Origin: Gammaproteobacteria bacterium
GTDB lineage: Bacteria; Pseudomonadota; Gammaproteobacteria; JAPPPA01
Direction of reading: 5' to 3'
Assembly: GCA_030425645.1 (NCBI GenBank)
Contig: JAUHZK010000008.1
Span: forward strand, 79,173-143,172
Length of the DNA: 64,000 bases
Part shown: in pieces, positions 9,054 through 18,579 of the stretch
Layout: every line of letters begins with the position of its first letter
Numbering within the stretch: position 1 is the stretch's first letter
Notes under the pieces: generated by a model
Told to the model about the DNA's origin: nothing
The model's input: the letters and a program-made list of their open reading frames with translations, nothing else
Database searches by the model: none
Position numbers and translations under genes: made by a program

Positions 9054-9070
9054 TTTTTAGAGGATAAAAC

Positions 9071-9883
9071 GTGAGTAAAATTGTTGTAGTGACCAGCGGT
9101 AAAGGCGGCGTGGGCAAAACCACCACCAGTGCAGCCTTTGCGACCGGCCTGGCCATGAAAGGTTATAAAACCGCCGTGATCGACTTTGATGTTGGGTTAC
9201 GTAACCTAGACCTCATCATGGGCTGCGAACGCCGAGTGGTCTATGACTTTGTGAATGTGATTAACGGTGAAGCCACGCTTCGCCAAGCGCTAATCAAAGA
9301 TAAGCGTATTGAGAACCTCTACGTTCTAGCGGCATCACAAACCCGTGACAAAGACGCATTAAGCCAAGAAGGCGTAAAAAAGGTTTTAGATGACCTGAAA
9401 GCCGATGGCTTCGACTTTATTATCTGCGACTCGCCTGCCGGCATTGAAAAAGGCGCTCACTTAGCCATGTTCTATGCCGACGAAGCCTTGGTAGTGACCA
9501 ACCCAGAGGTTTCATCGGTACGCGACTCTGACCGCATCCTTGGTTTGCTCTCGAGCAAAACCCACCGTGCGGCCAACGACGAGCCTTGCATTAAAGAGCA
9601 CCTAGTGCTGACCCGCTACGCACCACATCGCGTAGAAACCGGCGAAATGCTGTCGGTTGAAGACGTGCAAGACATTCTGGCAATTCCTCTACTGGGTGTG
9701 ATTCCTGAGTCCACCGCGGTGCTGAATGCCTCTAACCAAGGTGCACCGGTTATTCTGGACAACGAAAGCGACGCTGGCCAAGCCTACGACGACTTGATTG
9801 AGCGTTTCTTGGGTAACAGCGTTGATTTCCGCTTCATTGATAACAAGAAAAAAGGCTTCTTTGGCCGTATGTTCGGGAGCTAG
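9071..9883 (+). CDS. minD: Septum site-determining ATPase MinD
   Basis: Membrane-associated ATPase that recruits MinC and oscillates with MinE. The deviant Walker A GKGGVGKTT begins at residue 10. The C-terminus (about 255-270, KKKGFFGRMFG) is the amphipathic membrane-targeting helix. GTG start with a good AGAGGA site. The length, 270 residues, is standard. It sits between minC and minE; the minE ATG follows the stop by only 2 bp. Confidence 0.98.
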   Translation: MSKIVVVTSGKGGVGKTTTSAAFATGLAMKGYKTAVIDFDVGLRNLDLIMGCERRVVYDFVNVINGEATLRQALIKDKRIENLYVLAASQTRDKDALSQEGVKKVLDDLKADGFDFIICDSPAGIEKGAHLAMFYADEALVVTNPEVSSVRDSDRILGLLSSKTHRAANDEPCIKEHLVLTRYAPHRVETGEMLSVEDVQDILAIPLLGVIPESTAVLNASNQGAPVILDNESDAGQAYDDLIERFLGNSVDFRFIDNKKKGFFGRMFGS

Positions 9884-9885
9884 AC

Positions 9886-10146
9886 ATGAGCTTTATGGAT
9901 TATTTCCGCCGCAAGCAGCCGACCGCGTCGGTTGCTAAAGAGCGACTTCAAATTATTGTTGCGCACCAACGCCAACAACGTAATGCGCCAGACTGGCTGC
10001 CCAGCCTACAAGCCGATGTACTGGCTGCTATTCGCAAATATGTTGCTGTGGATGACAACGCCATCGACTTCCAAATGGAACAGGGCGACGGCTGCGAAGT
10101 CTTAGAGCTTAACGTTACCCTGCCAGAAAAGGCGCTTGCCGGTTAA
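9886..10146 (+). CDS. minE: Cell division topological specificity factor MinE
   Basis: 86 residues, a normal length. The N-terminus (MSFMDYFRRKQ) gives the membrane-binding segment. The anti-MinCD region covers about 13-32 (ASVAKERLQIIVAHQ), followed by the dimerisation domain. MinE stimulates MinD ATPase and confines the inhibitor to the poles. Last gene of minCDE; a strong hairpin follows. Confidence 0.97.
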   Translation: MSFMDYFRRKQPTASVAKERLQIIVAHQRQQRNAPDWLPSLQADVLAAIRKYVAVDDNAIDFQMEQGDGCEVLELNVTLPEKALAG

Positions 10147-10156
10147 CGCTAAAACA

Positions 10157-10184
10157 GTGAGTGCCGGCGCTTGCCGGCACTCAC
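10157..10184. terminator. Terminator hairpin between minE and pyrE
   Basis: Perfect 12-bp stem (GTGAGTGCCGGC and its complement) with a 4-base loop, between convergent minE and pyrE. A T-rich stretch follows it only in the minus-strand direction (TGTTTTAG), so it serves pyrE best. It probably also ends minE. Confidence 0.8.
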
Positions 10185-10187
10185 GGT

Positions 10188-10838
10188 CTAATCACTAATA
10201 CCGTAACGCGCCCGATAGCCGTTAACAGCTTCCAACTCAGCCTCTCGATTCGGCTGCGTACGCAACCAAGCAATCAAGTCACTTAAGCTAATAATGCAGG
10301 CCACTTTAAGGCCGTAGTCCTGCTCTACCTCTTGAATGGCAGACAACTCCCCCGCTCCCCGTTCCTGACGATCTAGCGCCACCAATACCGCGTAGGGATC
10401 AGCACCCTCGGCATTGATAATATCGATCGATTCACGAATAGCCGTGCCCGCAGTAATCACGTCATCAACAATCACCACTCGGCCCGTTAATTGAGCGCCA
10501 ACCAAGTTGCCGCCTTCACCGTGGTCTTTTTTCTCTTTGCGGTTAAAACACCAAGGGCGATCAATATCCAAATCACGCACCAGGCTTACCGCCGTCGCGC
10601 TGGCGAGTGGAATACCCTTATACGCCGGCCCAAACAACACCTGCCAGTCACTTCCTAGTTGGTCTTCGATGGCCGCGGCGTAGCATTCACCAAGGGTCGC
10701 CAAATCTGAACCTTGGTTAAACAAACCAGCATTGAAGAAATACGGACTGACACGGCCAGACTTCAATTCAAATTCGCCAAACTTAAGCACGCCACGGGCA
10801 ATGGCTAGCTCTAGAAATTTTTTCTGATAGGGTTTCAT
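10188..10838 (-). CDS. pyrE: Orotate phosphoribosyltransferase
   Basis: Converts orotate and PRPP to OMP in pyrimidine synthesis. 216 residues. The PRPP motif is [16 protein letters not shown] (about 120-135) and the catalytic-loop lysines are in [13 protein letters not shown] (about 99-111). The N-terminus [13 protein letters not shown] matches the family, so the ATG at 10838 is preferred over an adjacent TTG 3 bp upstream; AGGAAG lies at good distance. It is divergent from the thioesterase gene with only 32 bp between starts, so the promoters must overlap the other gene or its leader. Confidence 0.97.
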   Translation of the reverse strand: MKPYQKKFLELAIARGVLKFGEFELKSGRVSPYFFNAGLFNQGSDLATLGECYAAAIEDQLGSDWQVLFGPAYKGIPLASATAVSLVRDLDIDRPWCFNRKEKKDHGEGGNLVGAQLTGRVVIVDDVITAGTAIRESIDIINAEGADPYAVLVALDRQERGAGELSAIQEVEQDYGLKVACIISLSDLIAWLRTQPNREAELEAVNGYRARYGISD

Positions 10839-10870
10839 CAAAGCTTCCTAATAATTTGCGCGAATTTTAC

Positions 10871-11383
10871 ATGTCCAAGCTCAAAAAATCCGTTGCGGCG
10901 TCAGCCGTTGCCGACCAAGTCCACAAAGTTTTTCCAAATGACATCAACAGTCATCAAACCGTTTTTGGCGGCGCCATGGTAGCCCATATTGATCGTATGG
11001 CTTTGGTGGTAGCTGAACGCCATGCTGGACAAACCTGTGTCACCGCCTCAGTGGATGCCTTGCATTTCTTAGCGCCGGCAAAACAAGGGCACACGCTGGT
11101 GTTTTCTGCGGCGGTTAATCGCAGCTGGAACAGCTCAATGGAAATCGGTGCGCGAGTCGAGGCCGAAGACAGCCATACTGGCGAGCGCCAACATGTTGTT
11201 TCCGCCTATCTCACTTTTATTGCCGTCAACAAAGACGGCAAGGCCGTACCGGTACCTGAACTGGTACCGGAAACCGAACAGGAAAAATTGCGCAGGGGCG
11301 AAGCTCGGCTACGACGTGAACAGCGCCTACGGCAGGCCGAAGAACTTAAGCGCTACCGTTGCCAGGCAACCGGCAGCTGCTAA
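10871..11383 (+). CDS. Acyl-CoA thioesterase, hotdog fold (YciA/BFIT-like)
   Basis: Hydrolyses acyl-CoA thioesters; the substrate is not predictable. 170 residues. The hotdog domain is about 15-125 with the active-site segment NDINSHQTVFGGAMV near the start and SVDALHFLAPA in the central strand. The C-terminal tail is Arg/Glu-rich and ends in a cysteine. ATG 10871 (MSKLKK) is preferred to a TTG 15 bp upstream. No clear Shine-Dalgarno is visible. The stop overlaps the stop of the convergent exporter gene. Confidence 0.88.
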   Translation: MSKLKKSVAASAVADQVHKVFPNDINSHQTVFGGAMVAHIDRMALVVAERHAGQTCVTASVDALHFLAPAKQGHTLVFSAAVNRSWNSSMEIGARVEAEDSHTGERQHVVSAYLTFIAVNKDGKAVPVPELVPETEQEKLRRGEARLRREQRLRQAEELKRYRCQATGSC

Positions 11384-13701
11384 GCTGCCGGCGCGGTTTT
11401 CTTACGGTCAACCAGCATCAGCAAGGCTGGTAGGAACAACAGGTCAAACACCACCGCCAACATAATGGTCATGGCCACCATGTTGCCCATAGCGCTGTTC
11501 ACGTCAAAGTCAGACAACCCTAAGATCGCGAAGCCGGCCGCCAAGGCAATTGACGTCACCATTAAGGCCGCACCCACGGTATCAAAGGCATAGCGAATCG
11601 ACTCTTCGGTGGTTTTGCCAGCCACGCGTCGCGCACGCAGATACTTACTGAGGAAGTGCACGGTGTCGTCAACAACAATACCCAAGGTGATACTGAACAC
11701 GGCCGCGATCGACATATTGATATAGCCCATGGTGTAGCCCCAGATGCCAAACGCCATCGCCGCTGGGAAAGCATTCGGTATCAGTGACAACAGGCCAAAC
11801 TTAAACGAGCGCAGCGCCAGAATCAGCGTTGCCGAAATCAACAAGATCGCCAAGGCGGTTCCGCTCAGCATGCTGTAAATGGTGCGCTGACCAATATGTG
11901 CAAACATCAAGGAAATAGACGAGCCGTCCGACTTCAACTCTGGCGCATGCGTGTCGAACCACTCCTGCGCCGCCGCTTCTAGGTCAATAATCTCCTGCGC
12001 CGACTGGTCAGCAATACGTGCATTCAGCCTTAGTGCCGATTTATCGAAGCTCATCTGATTACCTAGATCCAAACCAAACGGTAGCGAGAACTCGTACAGC
12101 AAGTGATATTGCGCGGCTAAGTCGCGACTCTCTGGAATCTTGTAAAACGCCGGATCATCATTATTCATGACACGGTTAAGGCGTTTCATAGTACGGGTAA
12201 AGACATCAATGTGAGTGGTCTCTGGTCGCGCGTCGTACCAGTCGGCAAATTCGTCAACCTTGGCTAGGAACTCAGGGTCGTTCACACAGTTGGCCTGACC
12301 GCAGCTCAGCTCATACATAATATTGTCGAAGCCGGTGAGGTTTTCCTGCATAAAGTCAGCCGCTGTTCTAAACGGTACACCTTTGTGGAAATACTGAATG
12401 GTGTTGTCGTTCAGTTCGTTGCGCGGCATGCCGGCAATCAGTACCAGCGCGACCGACACCGAGCCAATCAAGAACTTGACTGGGTGGCCAATAATCGAAC
12501 CCGCTAACTTCTGTAGGCCGCCCTCATTGCCACCTTCGCTGGTGTTGTCTTTGCGGCCTTTAGCCGGCAACGCCATCATCATTCCTGGCAATACCGTTAG
12601 CGTGAAAATCCACGCGGCAATCACGCCCAAGGCACAGACATTGCCCATTTCAGCAATCGGTGGCGAGTCGGCAAAGTTCAAGCTGACAAAACCAATCGCG
12701 GTGGTAAACGAGGTTAAAAACACTGGCTGCATATTTACAGACAGGGTTTTGGTCATGGCTTCGGCCTTATCAAAACCACGGCCTAAATTACGCAGATAAA
12801 GAATCAGTAAGTGAACTGAATCGCATACCGCCAGCGTCATAATGACCACCGGCGCAGAAATATTAACTTGGTTAAGTGGGATACCCAGCCAACCGGCAGC
12901 ACCTTCCGCCGCCAGCGTACTAATACCAACAATTGTCAGCGTCACCAATACAGATGCCCAGCTACGGAAGAACAACAGCAGCAACACCAACGTCAGCAAG
13001 TACATGGCCGGAATCAACGTGCCCATGTCTTCAATGGAGTTTTCGTTAAAGGCGGTATTAACGATCAGCACACCCATTAGGTAAATGGTATGTCCGGGGT
13101 ATTTAGCTTCCATTTCGTCGCGCTTTTCACGCGACATTTTCACTAGCTCAACCGTCTCGCTCTCATAGTCGAGGCGGTTATCTGACATCTCAAAAGTGAC
13201 TTGCACCGCGGTCACATCACCCTTGGCAGCGACCATATTGTTTCTCAAGATCGGCTCTGCCAAGGCAATGCTGCGTGCTTCTTGCCGTTGCTCCAGGGTC
13301 GCTGTCGCCGCGTCGTCAACCAAATCGACCACGATCAAATCATCACCCTCGGCATAGGTGTGCTGGTAATTCGTCAGCGAGTCCACCCGCGAGGATGTAG
13401 GCATTTGCCAACCAAACTCGGTTAACTCTTCAACCAGGCGCAGCGTGTCATTGGTGAATACATCGCCGTCGTCAGGGGCGATGATAAACGTCATGCCATC
13501 ATCTTTAGAAAAGGTTTCTTGGATGCGCTCATAAGCCTTCAACTGCGGGTTGTCTGGCTTAAAGAAGATTTTGTAATCGCTTTCAAAGTAGAGGTTTTTG
13601 CCGCCATAGCCGAGCACGGCCAATACTGCAAAAGACGCCACCATCAGCCACTTACGGTTTGCGACCAACCATGCCGCTACGCGATCATTGAAATCTTTCA
13701 T
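11380..13701 (-). CDS. MMPL-family RND exporter
   Basis: 773 residues with the two-fold RND layout. There is one transmembrane helix near the N-terminus, a periplasmic loop, a block of about five helices, a second loop and a final block of about five helices. Polar residues expected in the proton relay are visible in ACDSVH (first block) and VVDDTVHF (second block). This single-polypeptide group exports lipids or hydrophobic compounds and needs no AcrA-type adaptor. The start is placed at MKDFND; the longer frame to 13857 adds 52 residues unlike family members. The Shine-Dalgarno is weak. A LolA-like protein, a common partner, is encoded at 4457-5236. Confidence 0.9.
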   Translation of the reverse strand: MKDFNDRVAAWLVANRKWLMVASFAVLAVLGYGGKNLYFESDYKIFFKPDNPQLKAYERIQETFSKDDGMTFIIAPDDGDVFTNDTLRLVEELTEFGWQMPTSSRVDSLTNYQHTYAEGDDLIVVDLVDDAATATLEQRQEARSIALAEPILRNNMVAAKGDVTAVQVTFEMSDNRLDYESETVELVKMSREKRDEMEAKYPGHTIYLMGVLIVNTAFNENSIEDMGTLIPAMYLLTLVLLLLFFRSWASVLVTLTIVGISTLAAEGAAGWLGIPLNQVNISAPVVIMTLAVCDSVHLLILYLRNLGRGFDKAEAMTKTLSVNMQPVFLTSFTTAIGFVSLNFADSPPIAEMGNVCALGVIAAWIFTLTVLPGMMMALPAKGRKDNTSEGGNEGGLQKLAGSIIGHPVKFLIGSVSVALVLIAGMPRNELNDNTIQYFHKGVPFRTAADFMQENLTGFDNIMYELSCGQANCVNDPEFLAKVDEFADWYDARPETTHIDVFTRTMKRLNRVMNNDDPAFYKIPESRDLAAQYHLLYEFSLPFGLDLGNQMSFDKSALRLNARIADQSAQEIIDLEAAAQEWFDTHAPELKSDGSSISLMFAHIGQRTIYSMLSGTALAILLISATLILALRSFKFGLLSLIPNAFPAAMAFGIWGYTMGYINMSIAAVFSITLGIVVDDTVHFLSKYLRARRVAGKTTEESIRYAFDTVGAALMVTSIALAAGFAILGLSDFDVNSAMGNMVAMTIMLAVVFDLLFLPALLMLVDRKKTAPAA

Positions 13702-13881
13702 CCGGAGAAACCTAAGATAATTTATATACTTAGACGCATTTAACCATAGTCGATCGCATTGGTTTTGACCGTAAGCGACAAAAAACCTGAGCAAAAACAG
13801 AATCTGGTTTACAGTGACTGAACTGTATCTATTAACAACAGCTACAAGCTTCCCCAAGACCTAAACCATCAGAGACCACTT

Positions 13882-15459
13882 GTGACCGCGGCCGCTAACC
13901 AACATCCCAAACGTTCATGGCAAGAAACACTCGCCATGCTGAAATCACCTCCGGTATGGGTGATGTTGCTACTAGGCTTCTCTGCCGGCCTACCTTTGTT
14001 GCTAATTTTTTCGTCTTTGTCGCTATGGCTTTCTGAAGCGGGCGTTCAGAAATCTACCGTTACCCTATTTAGCTGGGCCGCGCTGGGTTATTCCTTCAAG
14101 TTTGTCTGGGCACCCATTGTTGACTCTCTACCGGTACCGCTACTGACAGATAAAATGGGGCGGCGACGCAGCTGGCTACTTATTTCTCAGCTCGGCATTG
14201 TTGCCAGCATCGTGTCGATGGCCATGATCGACCCGTCTAGCAATCTTGAGGCCTTATCGGTAATGGCCTTTGCCGCCGTTGCATTAGGGTTTTCCTCAGC
14301 CACACAAGACATTGTTATCGACGCCTACCGGATTGAGAGCGCCGACCAAGACCTACAAGCCATCCTCGCGGCCACTTATATCGCTGGCTACCGTATTGCC
14401 ATGTTGGTCTCGGGCGCGCTGTGTATTGTGCTTGCCCAGGCATGGGGATCAACAGCCGAGGCCTATAGCTACAGCGCTTGGCAGGCCGCTTATTTGTGCA
14501 TGGCCGCGGCAATGCTATTGGGCATTGTGACAACGCTACTCATGGCAGAGCCCGCCGCTAGCAGTCAGCAGAGCAAACAACATTCGCTATCTAGCTATCT
14601 GCGTTTTCTATTTACTTTTGTCTGCAGCGTCTTGGCCCTTATTCTTTGCTATCGCACTGTCGGTGCGCCGCTAGAGGAAATGCGACAAAGCTTAGTCAGC
14701 CTCTGGGGCAATAAAAACTTAGCCGGATTCGTGGTCGAAAGCATACGGCTCGGCGCCGCTATTACTGCGGCTGCCGCCACCGCCTATCTCTGTGTTGCAC
14801 TAGGCATTAGCCAAAGAGAGATGGTTAAGGCGACTTATGTTGAGCCCGTCATCGACTTTTTTAAACGTTATGGTCTTGGCTTAGCGGCACTACTACTCGC
14901 TATTGTTGGGCTTTACCGAATCTCTGACATTGTGCTCGGCGTCATTAGCAACTTGTTCTATTTGGATTTGGGCTACTCCAAAACCGAAATTGCCAGCGCC
15001 GTAAAAACCTTTGGCCTATTAATGAGTATTGCGGGTGGCTTTGCCGGCGGTTTGTTGGCGCTTCGGTTTGGGGTTATGCGTAGCTTGATTTTGGGCGCCG
15101 TACTCGCAGCCGCCACCAACTTGCTGTTTTTGTTATTGGCGCATATCGGCTACAACCTACCATTCCTCTATGTGGTGGTCGGTGTCGACAACCTCTGCGC
15201 CGGTCTCGCCTCGGCGGCGTTTGTGGCATTTCTATCTAGCCTGACTAATATCGCCTTCACTGCCATGCAATACGCCATCTTCAGCTCGCTGATGACACTA
15301 ATCCCTAAAGTCATTGGTGGCTATTCCGGCGGCATTGTTGAAAGCCTGGGTTATGAACAATTTTTTGTTATTACCACGCTACTAGGACTGCCGGTATTGC
15401 TGTTACTGGTATACGCGAACAAAAAGTTCGACTTGCAGCTGCCGAATGCCAACAATTGA
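13882..15459 (+). CDS. AmpG-like MFS permease
   Basis: Major facilitator superfamily protein of 525 residues with at least 12 predicted membrane helices. The N-terminus fits AmpG: SLWLSEAGVQKSTVTLFSW, then FKFVWAPIVDSLPVP and KMGRRRSWL (the MFS loop 2-3). AmpG imports anhydromuropeptides for peptidoglycan recycling and beta-lactamase signalling. That substrate is inferred from family only, because no ampC or ampD is nearby. GTG start at 13882. The Rieske gene downstream overlaps its end by 14 bp, so the two are co-translated. Confidence 0.82.
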   Translation: MTAAANQHPKRSWQETLAMLKSPPVWVMLLLGFSAGLPLLLIFSSLSLWLSEAGVQKSTVTLFSWAALGYSFKFVWAPIVDSLPVPLLTDKMGRRRSWLLISQLGIVASIVSMAMIDPSSNLEALSVMAFAAVALGFSSATQDIVIDAYRIESADQDLQAILAATYIAGYRIAMLVSGALCIVLAQAWGSTAEAYSYSAWQAAYLCMAAAMLLGIVTTLLMAEPAASSQQSKQHSLSSYLRFLFTFVCSVLALILCYRTVGAPLEEMRQSLVSLWGNKNLAGFVVESIRLGAAITAAAATAYLCVALGISQREMVKATYVEPVIDFFKRYGLGLAALLLAIVGLYRISDIVLGVISNLFYLDLGYSKTEIASAVKTFGLLMSIAGGFAGGLLALRFGVMRSLILGAVLAAATNLLFLLLAHIGYNLPFLYVVVGVDNLCAGLASAAFVAFLSSLTNIAFTAMQYAIFSSLMTLIPKVIGGYSGGIVESLGYEQFFVITTLLGLPVLLLLVYANKKFDLQLPNANN

Positions 15460-15790
15460 GTCCATGAAGCTAGCCGACGTACACGACATCCCAAACCCCG
15501 GCTCAATCAGCCATGACGCGGCTGGCAAGTTTCGGCCCTACAACATTATGTTGGTACGCAACGGTTTAGATATCAAAGCCTATGTAAATAGCTGCCCACA
15601 CACTGGGGCACCCTTAGACTTTGTAGACGGCAGGTTTCTAAGCCCAGACAAGCAGCATATTCAATGCACCACCCACGATGCCTTATTCGATATCAACAAC
15701 GGCCGCTGCCTCGCTGGCCCCTGCCCCGGCCAGAGCCTAAAACCCGTGGCGATTGAAGTGATTAATGGTGAGGTTTGGCTGGCCGATTAA
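15446..15790 (+). CDS. Small Rieske [2Fe-2S] protein
   Basis: 114 residues, essentially one Rieske domain. The cluster ligands are C50 and H52 (CPHTGAPL) and C74 and H77 (CTTHDALF). It is soluble with no partner oxygenase nearby, so a ferredoxin-like electron carrier is likely. The frame starts inside the end of the AmpG-like gene; ATG 15446 gives MPTIES, and a second ATG at 15464 (MKLADV) would remove the overlap and cannot be excluded. Convergent with erpA, their stops overlapping. Confidence 0.9.
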   Translation: MPTIESMKLADVHDIPNPGSISHDAAGKFRPYNIMLVRNGLDIKAYVNSCPHTGAPLDFVDGRFLSPDKQHIQCTTHDALFDINNGRCLAGPCPGQSLKPVAIEVINGEVWLAD

Positions 15791-16152
15791 ACCGAAAACG
15801 AACTGCCGCAGCCGCAGGTGGTTTGCGCGTTGGGGTTTCTAATGACGAATTGTTCGCCTTCCAAACCACTACTGTAGTCAATTTCAGCACCCACTAAGTA
15901 TTGAAAGCTCATCGGGTCAACTACTAGCTGCACACCTTGCTTCTCTACCGTGGTATCGCCTTCGTCGCTGTTTTCATCAAAGGTAAAGCCATACTGAAAA
16001 CCGCTACAACCACCACCTTGGATAAACACACGTAACTTCAGTGCGTCATTGCCTTCTTCTTCCAGCAACTCTTTCACTTTTGCGGCAGCCGAATCGGTAA
16101 AGATTAAGCTAGGGCGTTCACCGCCACCGTAAGATTGTGCTTCCAAACTCAT
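15787..16152 (-). CDS. erpA: Iron-sulfur cluster insertion protein ErpA
   Basis: A-type carrier delivering Fe-S clusters to apo-proteins. 121 residues. The three cluster cysteines are C49 ([11 protein letters not shown]), C113 and C115 ([11 protein letters not shown]). The C-terminus ends SFSV, typical of ErpA. A terminator lies just upstream, so erpA is probably transcribed from its own promoter in the 70-bp gap rather than from argC. Confidence 0.97.
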   Translation of the reverse strand: MSLEAQSYGGGERPSLIFTDSAAAKVKELLEEEGNDALKLRVFIQGGGCSGFQYGFTFDENSDEGDTTVEKQGVQLVVDPMSFQYLVGAEIDYSSGLEGEQFVIRNPNAQTTCGCGSSFSV

Positions 16153-16210
16153 AAAACTCTGCCTCGCGCCGCCTTATAGCTAAGCGCTTATCTCTAAAGT
16201 ATGACCGATG

Positions 16211-16239
16211 GCGAAAAAACCGCTAGGCAGTTTTTTCGC
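16211..16239 (-). terminator. Terminator enclosing the bactofilin stop codon
   Basis: Arms GCGAAAAAAC and GTTTTTTCGC (10 bp) are separated by 9 bases; allowing one C-A mismatch extends the stem by two more base pairs. The stop of the bactofilin gene (16223-16225) lies in the loop region and the last few codons form one arm. Being symmetrical it could work on both strands. It should reduce read-through from argC-bactofilin into erpA. Confidence 0.65.
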
Positions 16240-16675
16240 GTTGCGCGGCGGCCTTGTTGACTGATTTCAACTTCGGCTTACCAACCTCTCCGCCGGGCTC
16301 ACAAAATACCAACTGGCCGTTGACCTGGGCACCGACTGCAACATCAATCAGGTTGTAATAAACATTGCCATTAATGCGGGCATTTTCTGCTAATTCAACT
16401 AAACCAGTAGAACGCACATCACCGTCAACGGTGCCATTAATATTCACATTTGGCACACGTAGCTCCCCTACCACGCACCCTTGCTCACTTAAGTGGCAAC
16501 TAGATTGACTGTCATCCAGCGCCAACACGTTGCCTTTAACAACACCATCTATATGCAAACCACCGGTGAAACTTAAATCACCCTCTACTGTGGTTTGTGG
16601 CCCCAGTAGCGTATCAATCTGATTATTAATACCGCTGCTTTGGCGACGACGTTTACCCATTTTCATTAGTGCCAT
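16223..16675 (-). CDS. Bactofilin-family polymer-forming protein
   Basis: 150 residues. The bactofilin (DUF583) beta-helix core lies at about 28-125 with characteristic repeats such as GLHIDGVVKGNVLA, VNINGTVDGDVRS and ARINGNVYYNLIDVAVGA. Flanking tails are short and basic. Bactofilins polymerise without nucleotide and often position cell-wall enzymes. The argC / DUF6776 / bactofilin / erpA order is conserved in related gammaproteobacteria. Expected cytoplasmic, possibly membrane-associated. Confidence 0.93.
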   Translation of the reverse strand: MALMKMGKRRRQSSGINNQIDTLLGPQTTVEGDLSFTGGLHIDGVVKGNVLALDDSQSSCHLSEQGCVVGELRVPNVNINGTVDGDVRSTGLVELAENARINGNVYYNLIDVAVGAQVNGQLVFCEPGGEVGKPKLKSVNKAAAQREKTA

Positions 16676-16716
16676 GACTTGCCCCTAAAATCCTTTTTTC
16701 AAATCCATGTGGTTAT

Positions 16717-17451
16717 TTAGCGCAATAGCGCCAACCACTCCCTTTCTTCTAACAACTGCGACGCTTTTGGCCGACGCACCGCAATATCAATTGCCAGCTC
16801 CTTGGGCTCAAACCCCTCTGGCAAGGTCAACGGCAAGGTAATGTTCTGAAAATAACGATAACCAAACTTAACCGAATCCACGGCGGCCGGATGTAACTGC
16901 TTCAATGTAAGTTCAAGCGGCTCACCGTCTTGCTGACCATACAGCGAGAGGGCAATTTTACCGCTTGCTCGCACATCATGCTGTTTAACCTGGGTCATGG
17001 TGATATTCACCGACCAATTTAGCTCATCACTACCCGGGCGTAACTGAATATCACTCACGCGAATACCTGCCTTTGCAGCTTCCGAACCAAGGATGTTCTC
17101 GTAAAACTGCAGCTGCTCAAGCAACTGGTGCTTTTCAAGCAGTGCGCCTTGCAACTCTTTTTGCATCTCAACCGCTGCCTGTATTTCCAGGTCGGTTAGC
17201 TGACGCTGAGTCTCCAACTTCCGCGTTAAAGCTTGGATTTGCTCTTGTTGTTGCTGCAAAACCACAAAACTACGGTCTTGCACGGCCAACAACGCAGCTC
17301 GATCATCTAGATTCTCACCCACGCGCAGGGCACCACGCAAACTGCCTAAATGGTAGCTTTGCCAAAGCAGCAAAGTAGCCAACGCCACCAATACCGCCCA
17401 CCACCAACGGCTAGCGGGACTTTGCTCTTTAACAACCCTTACGCGAGGCAT
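16717..17451 (-). CDS. DUF6776-type membrane-anchored coiled-coil protein
   Basis: 244 residues: a short basic N-terminus, one transmembrane helix (about 16-33), a coiled coil rich in Gln, Leu and Glu (about 58-120) and a C-terminal beta-rich domain (about 130-240). The function is unknown. Its place between argC (7 bp away) and bactofilin (41 bp) is conserved in related genomes, so it may be the membrane partner of the bactofilin polymer. That is inference from position. Confidence 0.8.
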   Translation of the reverse strand: MPRVRVVKEQSPASRWWWAVLVALATLLLWQSYHLGSLRGALRVGENLDDRAALLAVQDRSFVVLQQQQEQIQALTRKLETQRQLTDLEIQAAVEMQKELQGALLEKHQLLEQLQFYENILGSEAAKAGIRVSDIQLRPGSDELNWSVNITMTQVKQHDVRASGKIALSLYGQQDGEPLELTLKQLHPAAVDSVKFGYRYFQNITLPLTLPEGFEPKELAIDIAVRRPKASQLLEEREWLALLR

Positions 17452-17458
17452 GGCAACA

Positions 17459-18490
17459 CTACGGCAATAAGGCGGCAGCTTCTAAACCAGCCGTTTCAGC
17501 CAAACCATGCGCTAGGTTAAAGTTTTGCACGGCCTGCCCGGCGGCACCTTTAACAAGGTTATCAATCACGGAAGAGACCACCACCACGTCACCACCTTGT
17601 GGACGCGTAACGGCAATGCGGCAAGTATTAATACCCCGCACCGAACGGGTTTGCGGCTGCTGTCCAGCAGGCAATACATCTACAAACGGCTCGTTCGCAT
17701 AGCGCTGCTCGAATAAGCCCTGCAGATCAACAGAGGTATCGGTCAAACGCGCATATAAGGTCGCTTGAATGCCCCGAATCATCGGCGTTAAATGCGGCAC
17801 AAAAGTCAGTTCGGGCATTTGGCCACAAACCGCTTCAAGGCCACGACGAATTTCTGGCAGGTGACGATGACCACCCACGCCATAAGCCATCATCGAGTCA
17901 CCGGACTCGCAGAACAAGCTGCCAACCTTAGCGCCACGGCCGGCACCACTGACACCCGATTTGCAATCGGCGATCAGGCTGTTTAAATCAATGACATCAA
18001 GCAAGGGCAAGAAGCCCAGCTGTGTTGCAGTTGGATAACAACCCGGCACTGCGATTAATTGCGCCGACGCAATCTGCTGCCGATTCACTTCTGGTAAACC
18101 GTAAACAGCGTCCGCCAACAACTCCGGCGCAGGATGCGGCTCGCCGTACCAGCCAGCCCACTCGGCGGCATCTTTCAGCCGGAAATCCGCAGACAGGTCG
18201 ATCACCCGTGTGCCTTTAGCCAATAAAGCAGGCGCATGGTGCGCGGCGGTAGCATGCGGCGTGGCATAGAAAACCACGTCGTGCGCCGCTAGCGCATCAA
18301 CGTCTGGCTCAACAAATTTCAGGTCGTAATGACCGCGCAAATTAGGGAATAAATCCGCCACTGAACGTCCGGCTTCGGCGCGCGAAGTCACCATGCGCAC
18401 ATCCGCATTCGGATGGCTTGCCAACAAACGTAATAACTCAACCCCGGTATAGCCGGTAGCTCCAACAATGGCGATAGAAATGCTAGACAT
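17459..18490 (-). CDS. argC: N-acetyl-gamma-glutamyl-phosphate reductase
   Basis: NADPH-dependent third step of arginine synthesis. 343 residues. The Rossmann motif is [15 protein letters not shown] (9-23) and the catalytic cysteine is C151 in [13 protein letters not shown] later conserved segment [10 protein letters not shown] is at about 179-188. It is the first gene of a minus-strand operon with DUF6776 and bactofilin, divergent from the ClC channel gene. Confidence 0.97.
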   Translation of the reverse strand: MSSISIAIVGATGYTGVELLRLLASHPNADVRMVTSRAEAGRSVADLFPNLRGHYDLKFVEPDVDALAAHDVVFYATPHATAAHHAPALLAKGTRVIDLSADFRLKDAAEWAGWYGEPHPAPELLADAVYGLPEVNRQQIASAQLIAVPGCYPTATQLGFLPLLDVIDLNSLIADCKSGVSGAGRGAKVGSLFCESGDSMMAYGVGGHRHLPEIRRGLEAVCGQMPELTFVPHLTPMIRGIQATLYARLTDTSVDLQGLFEQRYANEPFVDVLPAGQQPQTRSVRGINTCRIAVTRPQGGDVVVVSSVIDNLVKGAAGQAVQNFNLAHGLAETAGLEAAALLP

Positions 18491-18579
18491 AAAAAATTCG
18501 AACTAAATTTGGCGAAAACACCGTAAACAATGCTGCTAATCATACCGCGTAAGACAACGGTCAAGGTTAGAATAGCGCC

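Noticed and set aside
12398..13743. Several plus-strand frames within the RND exporter
   Set aside because: They are antisense to conserved membrane segments and have no start signals or homology.
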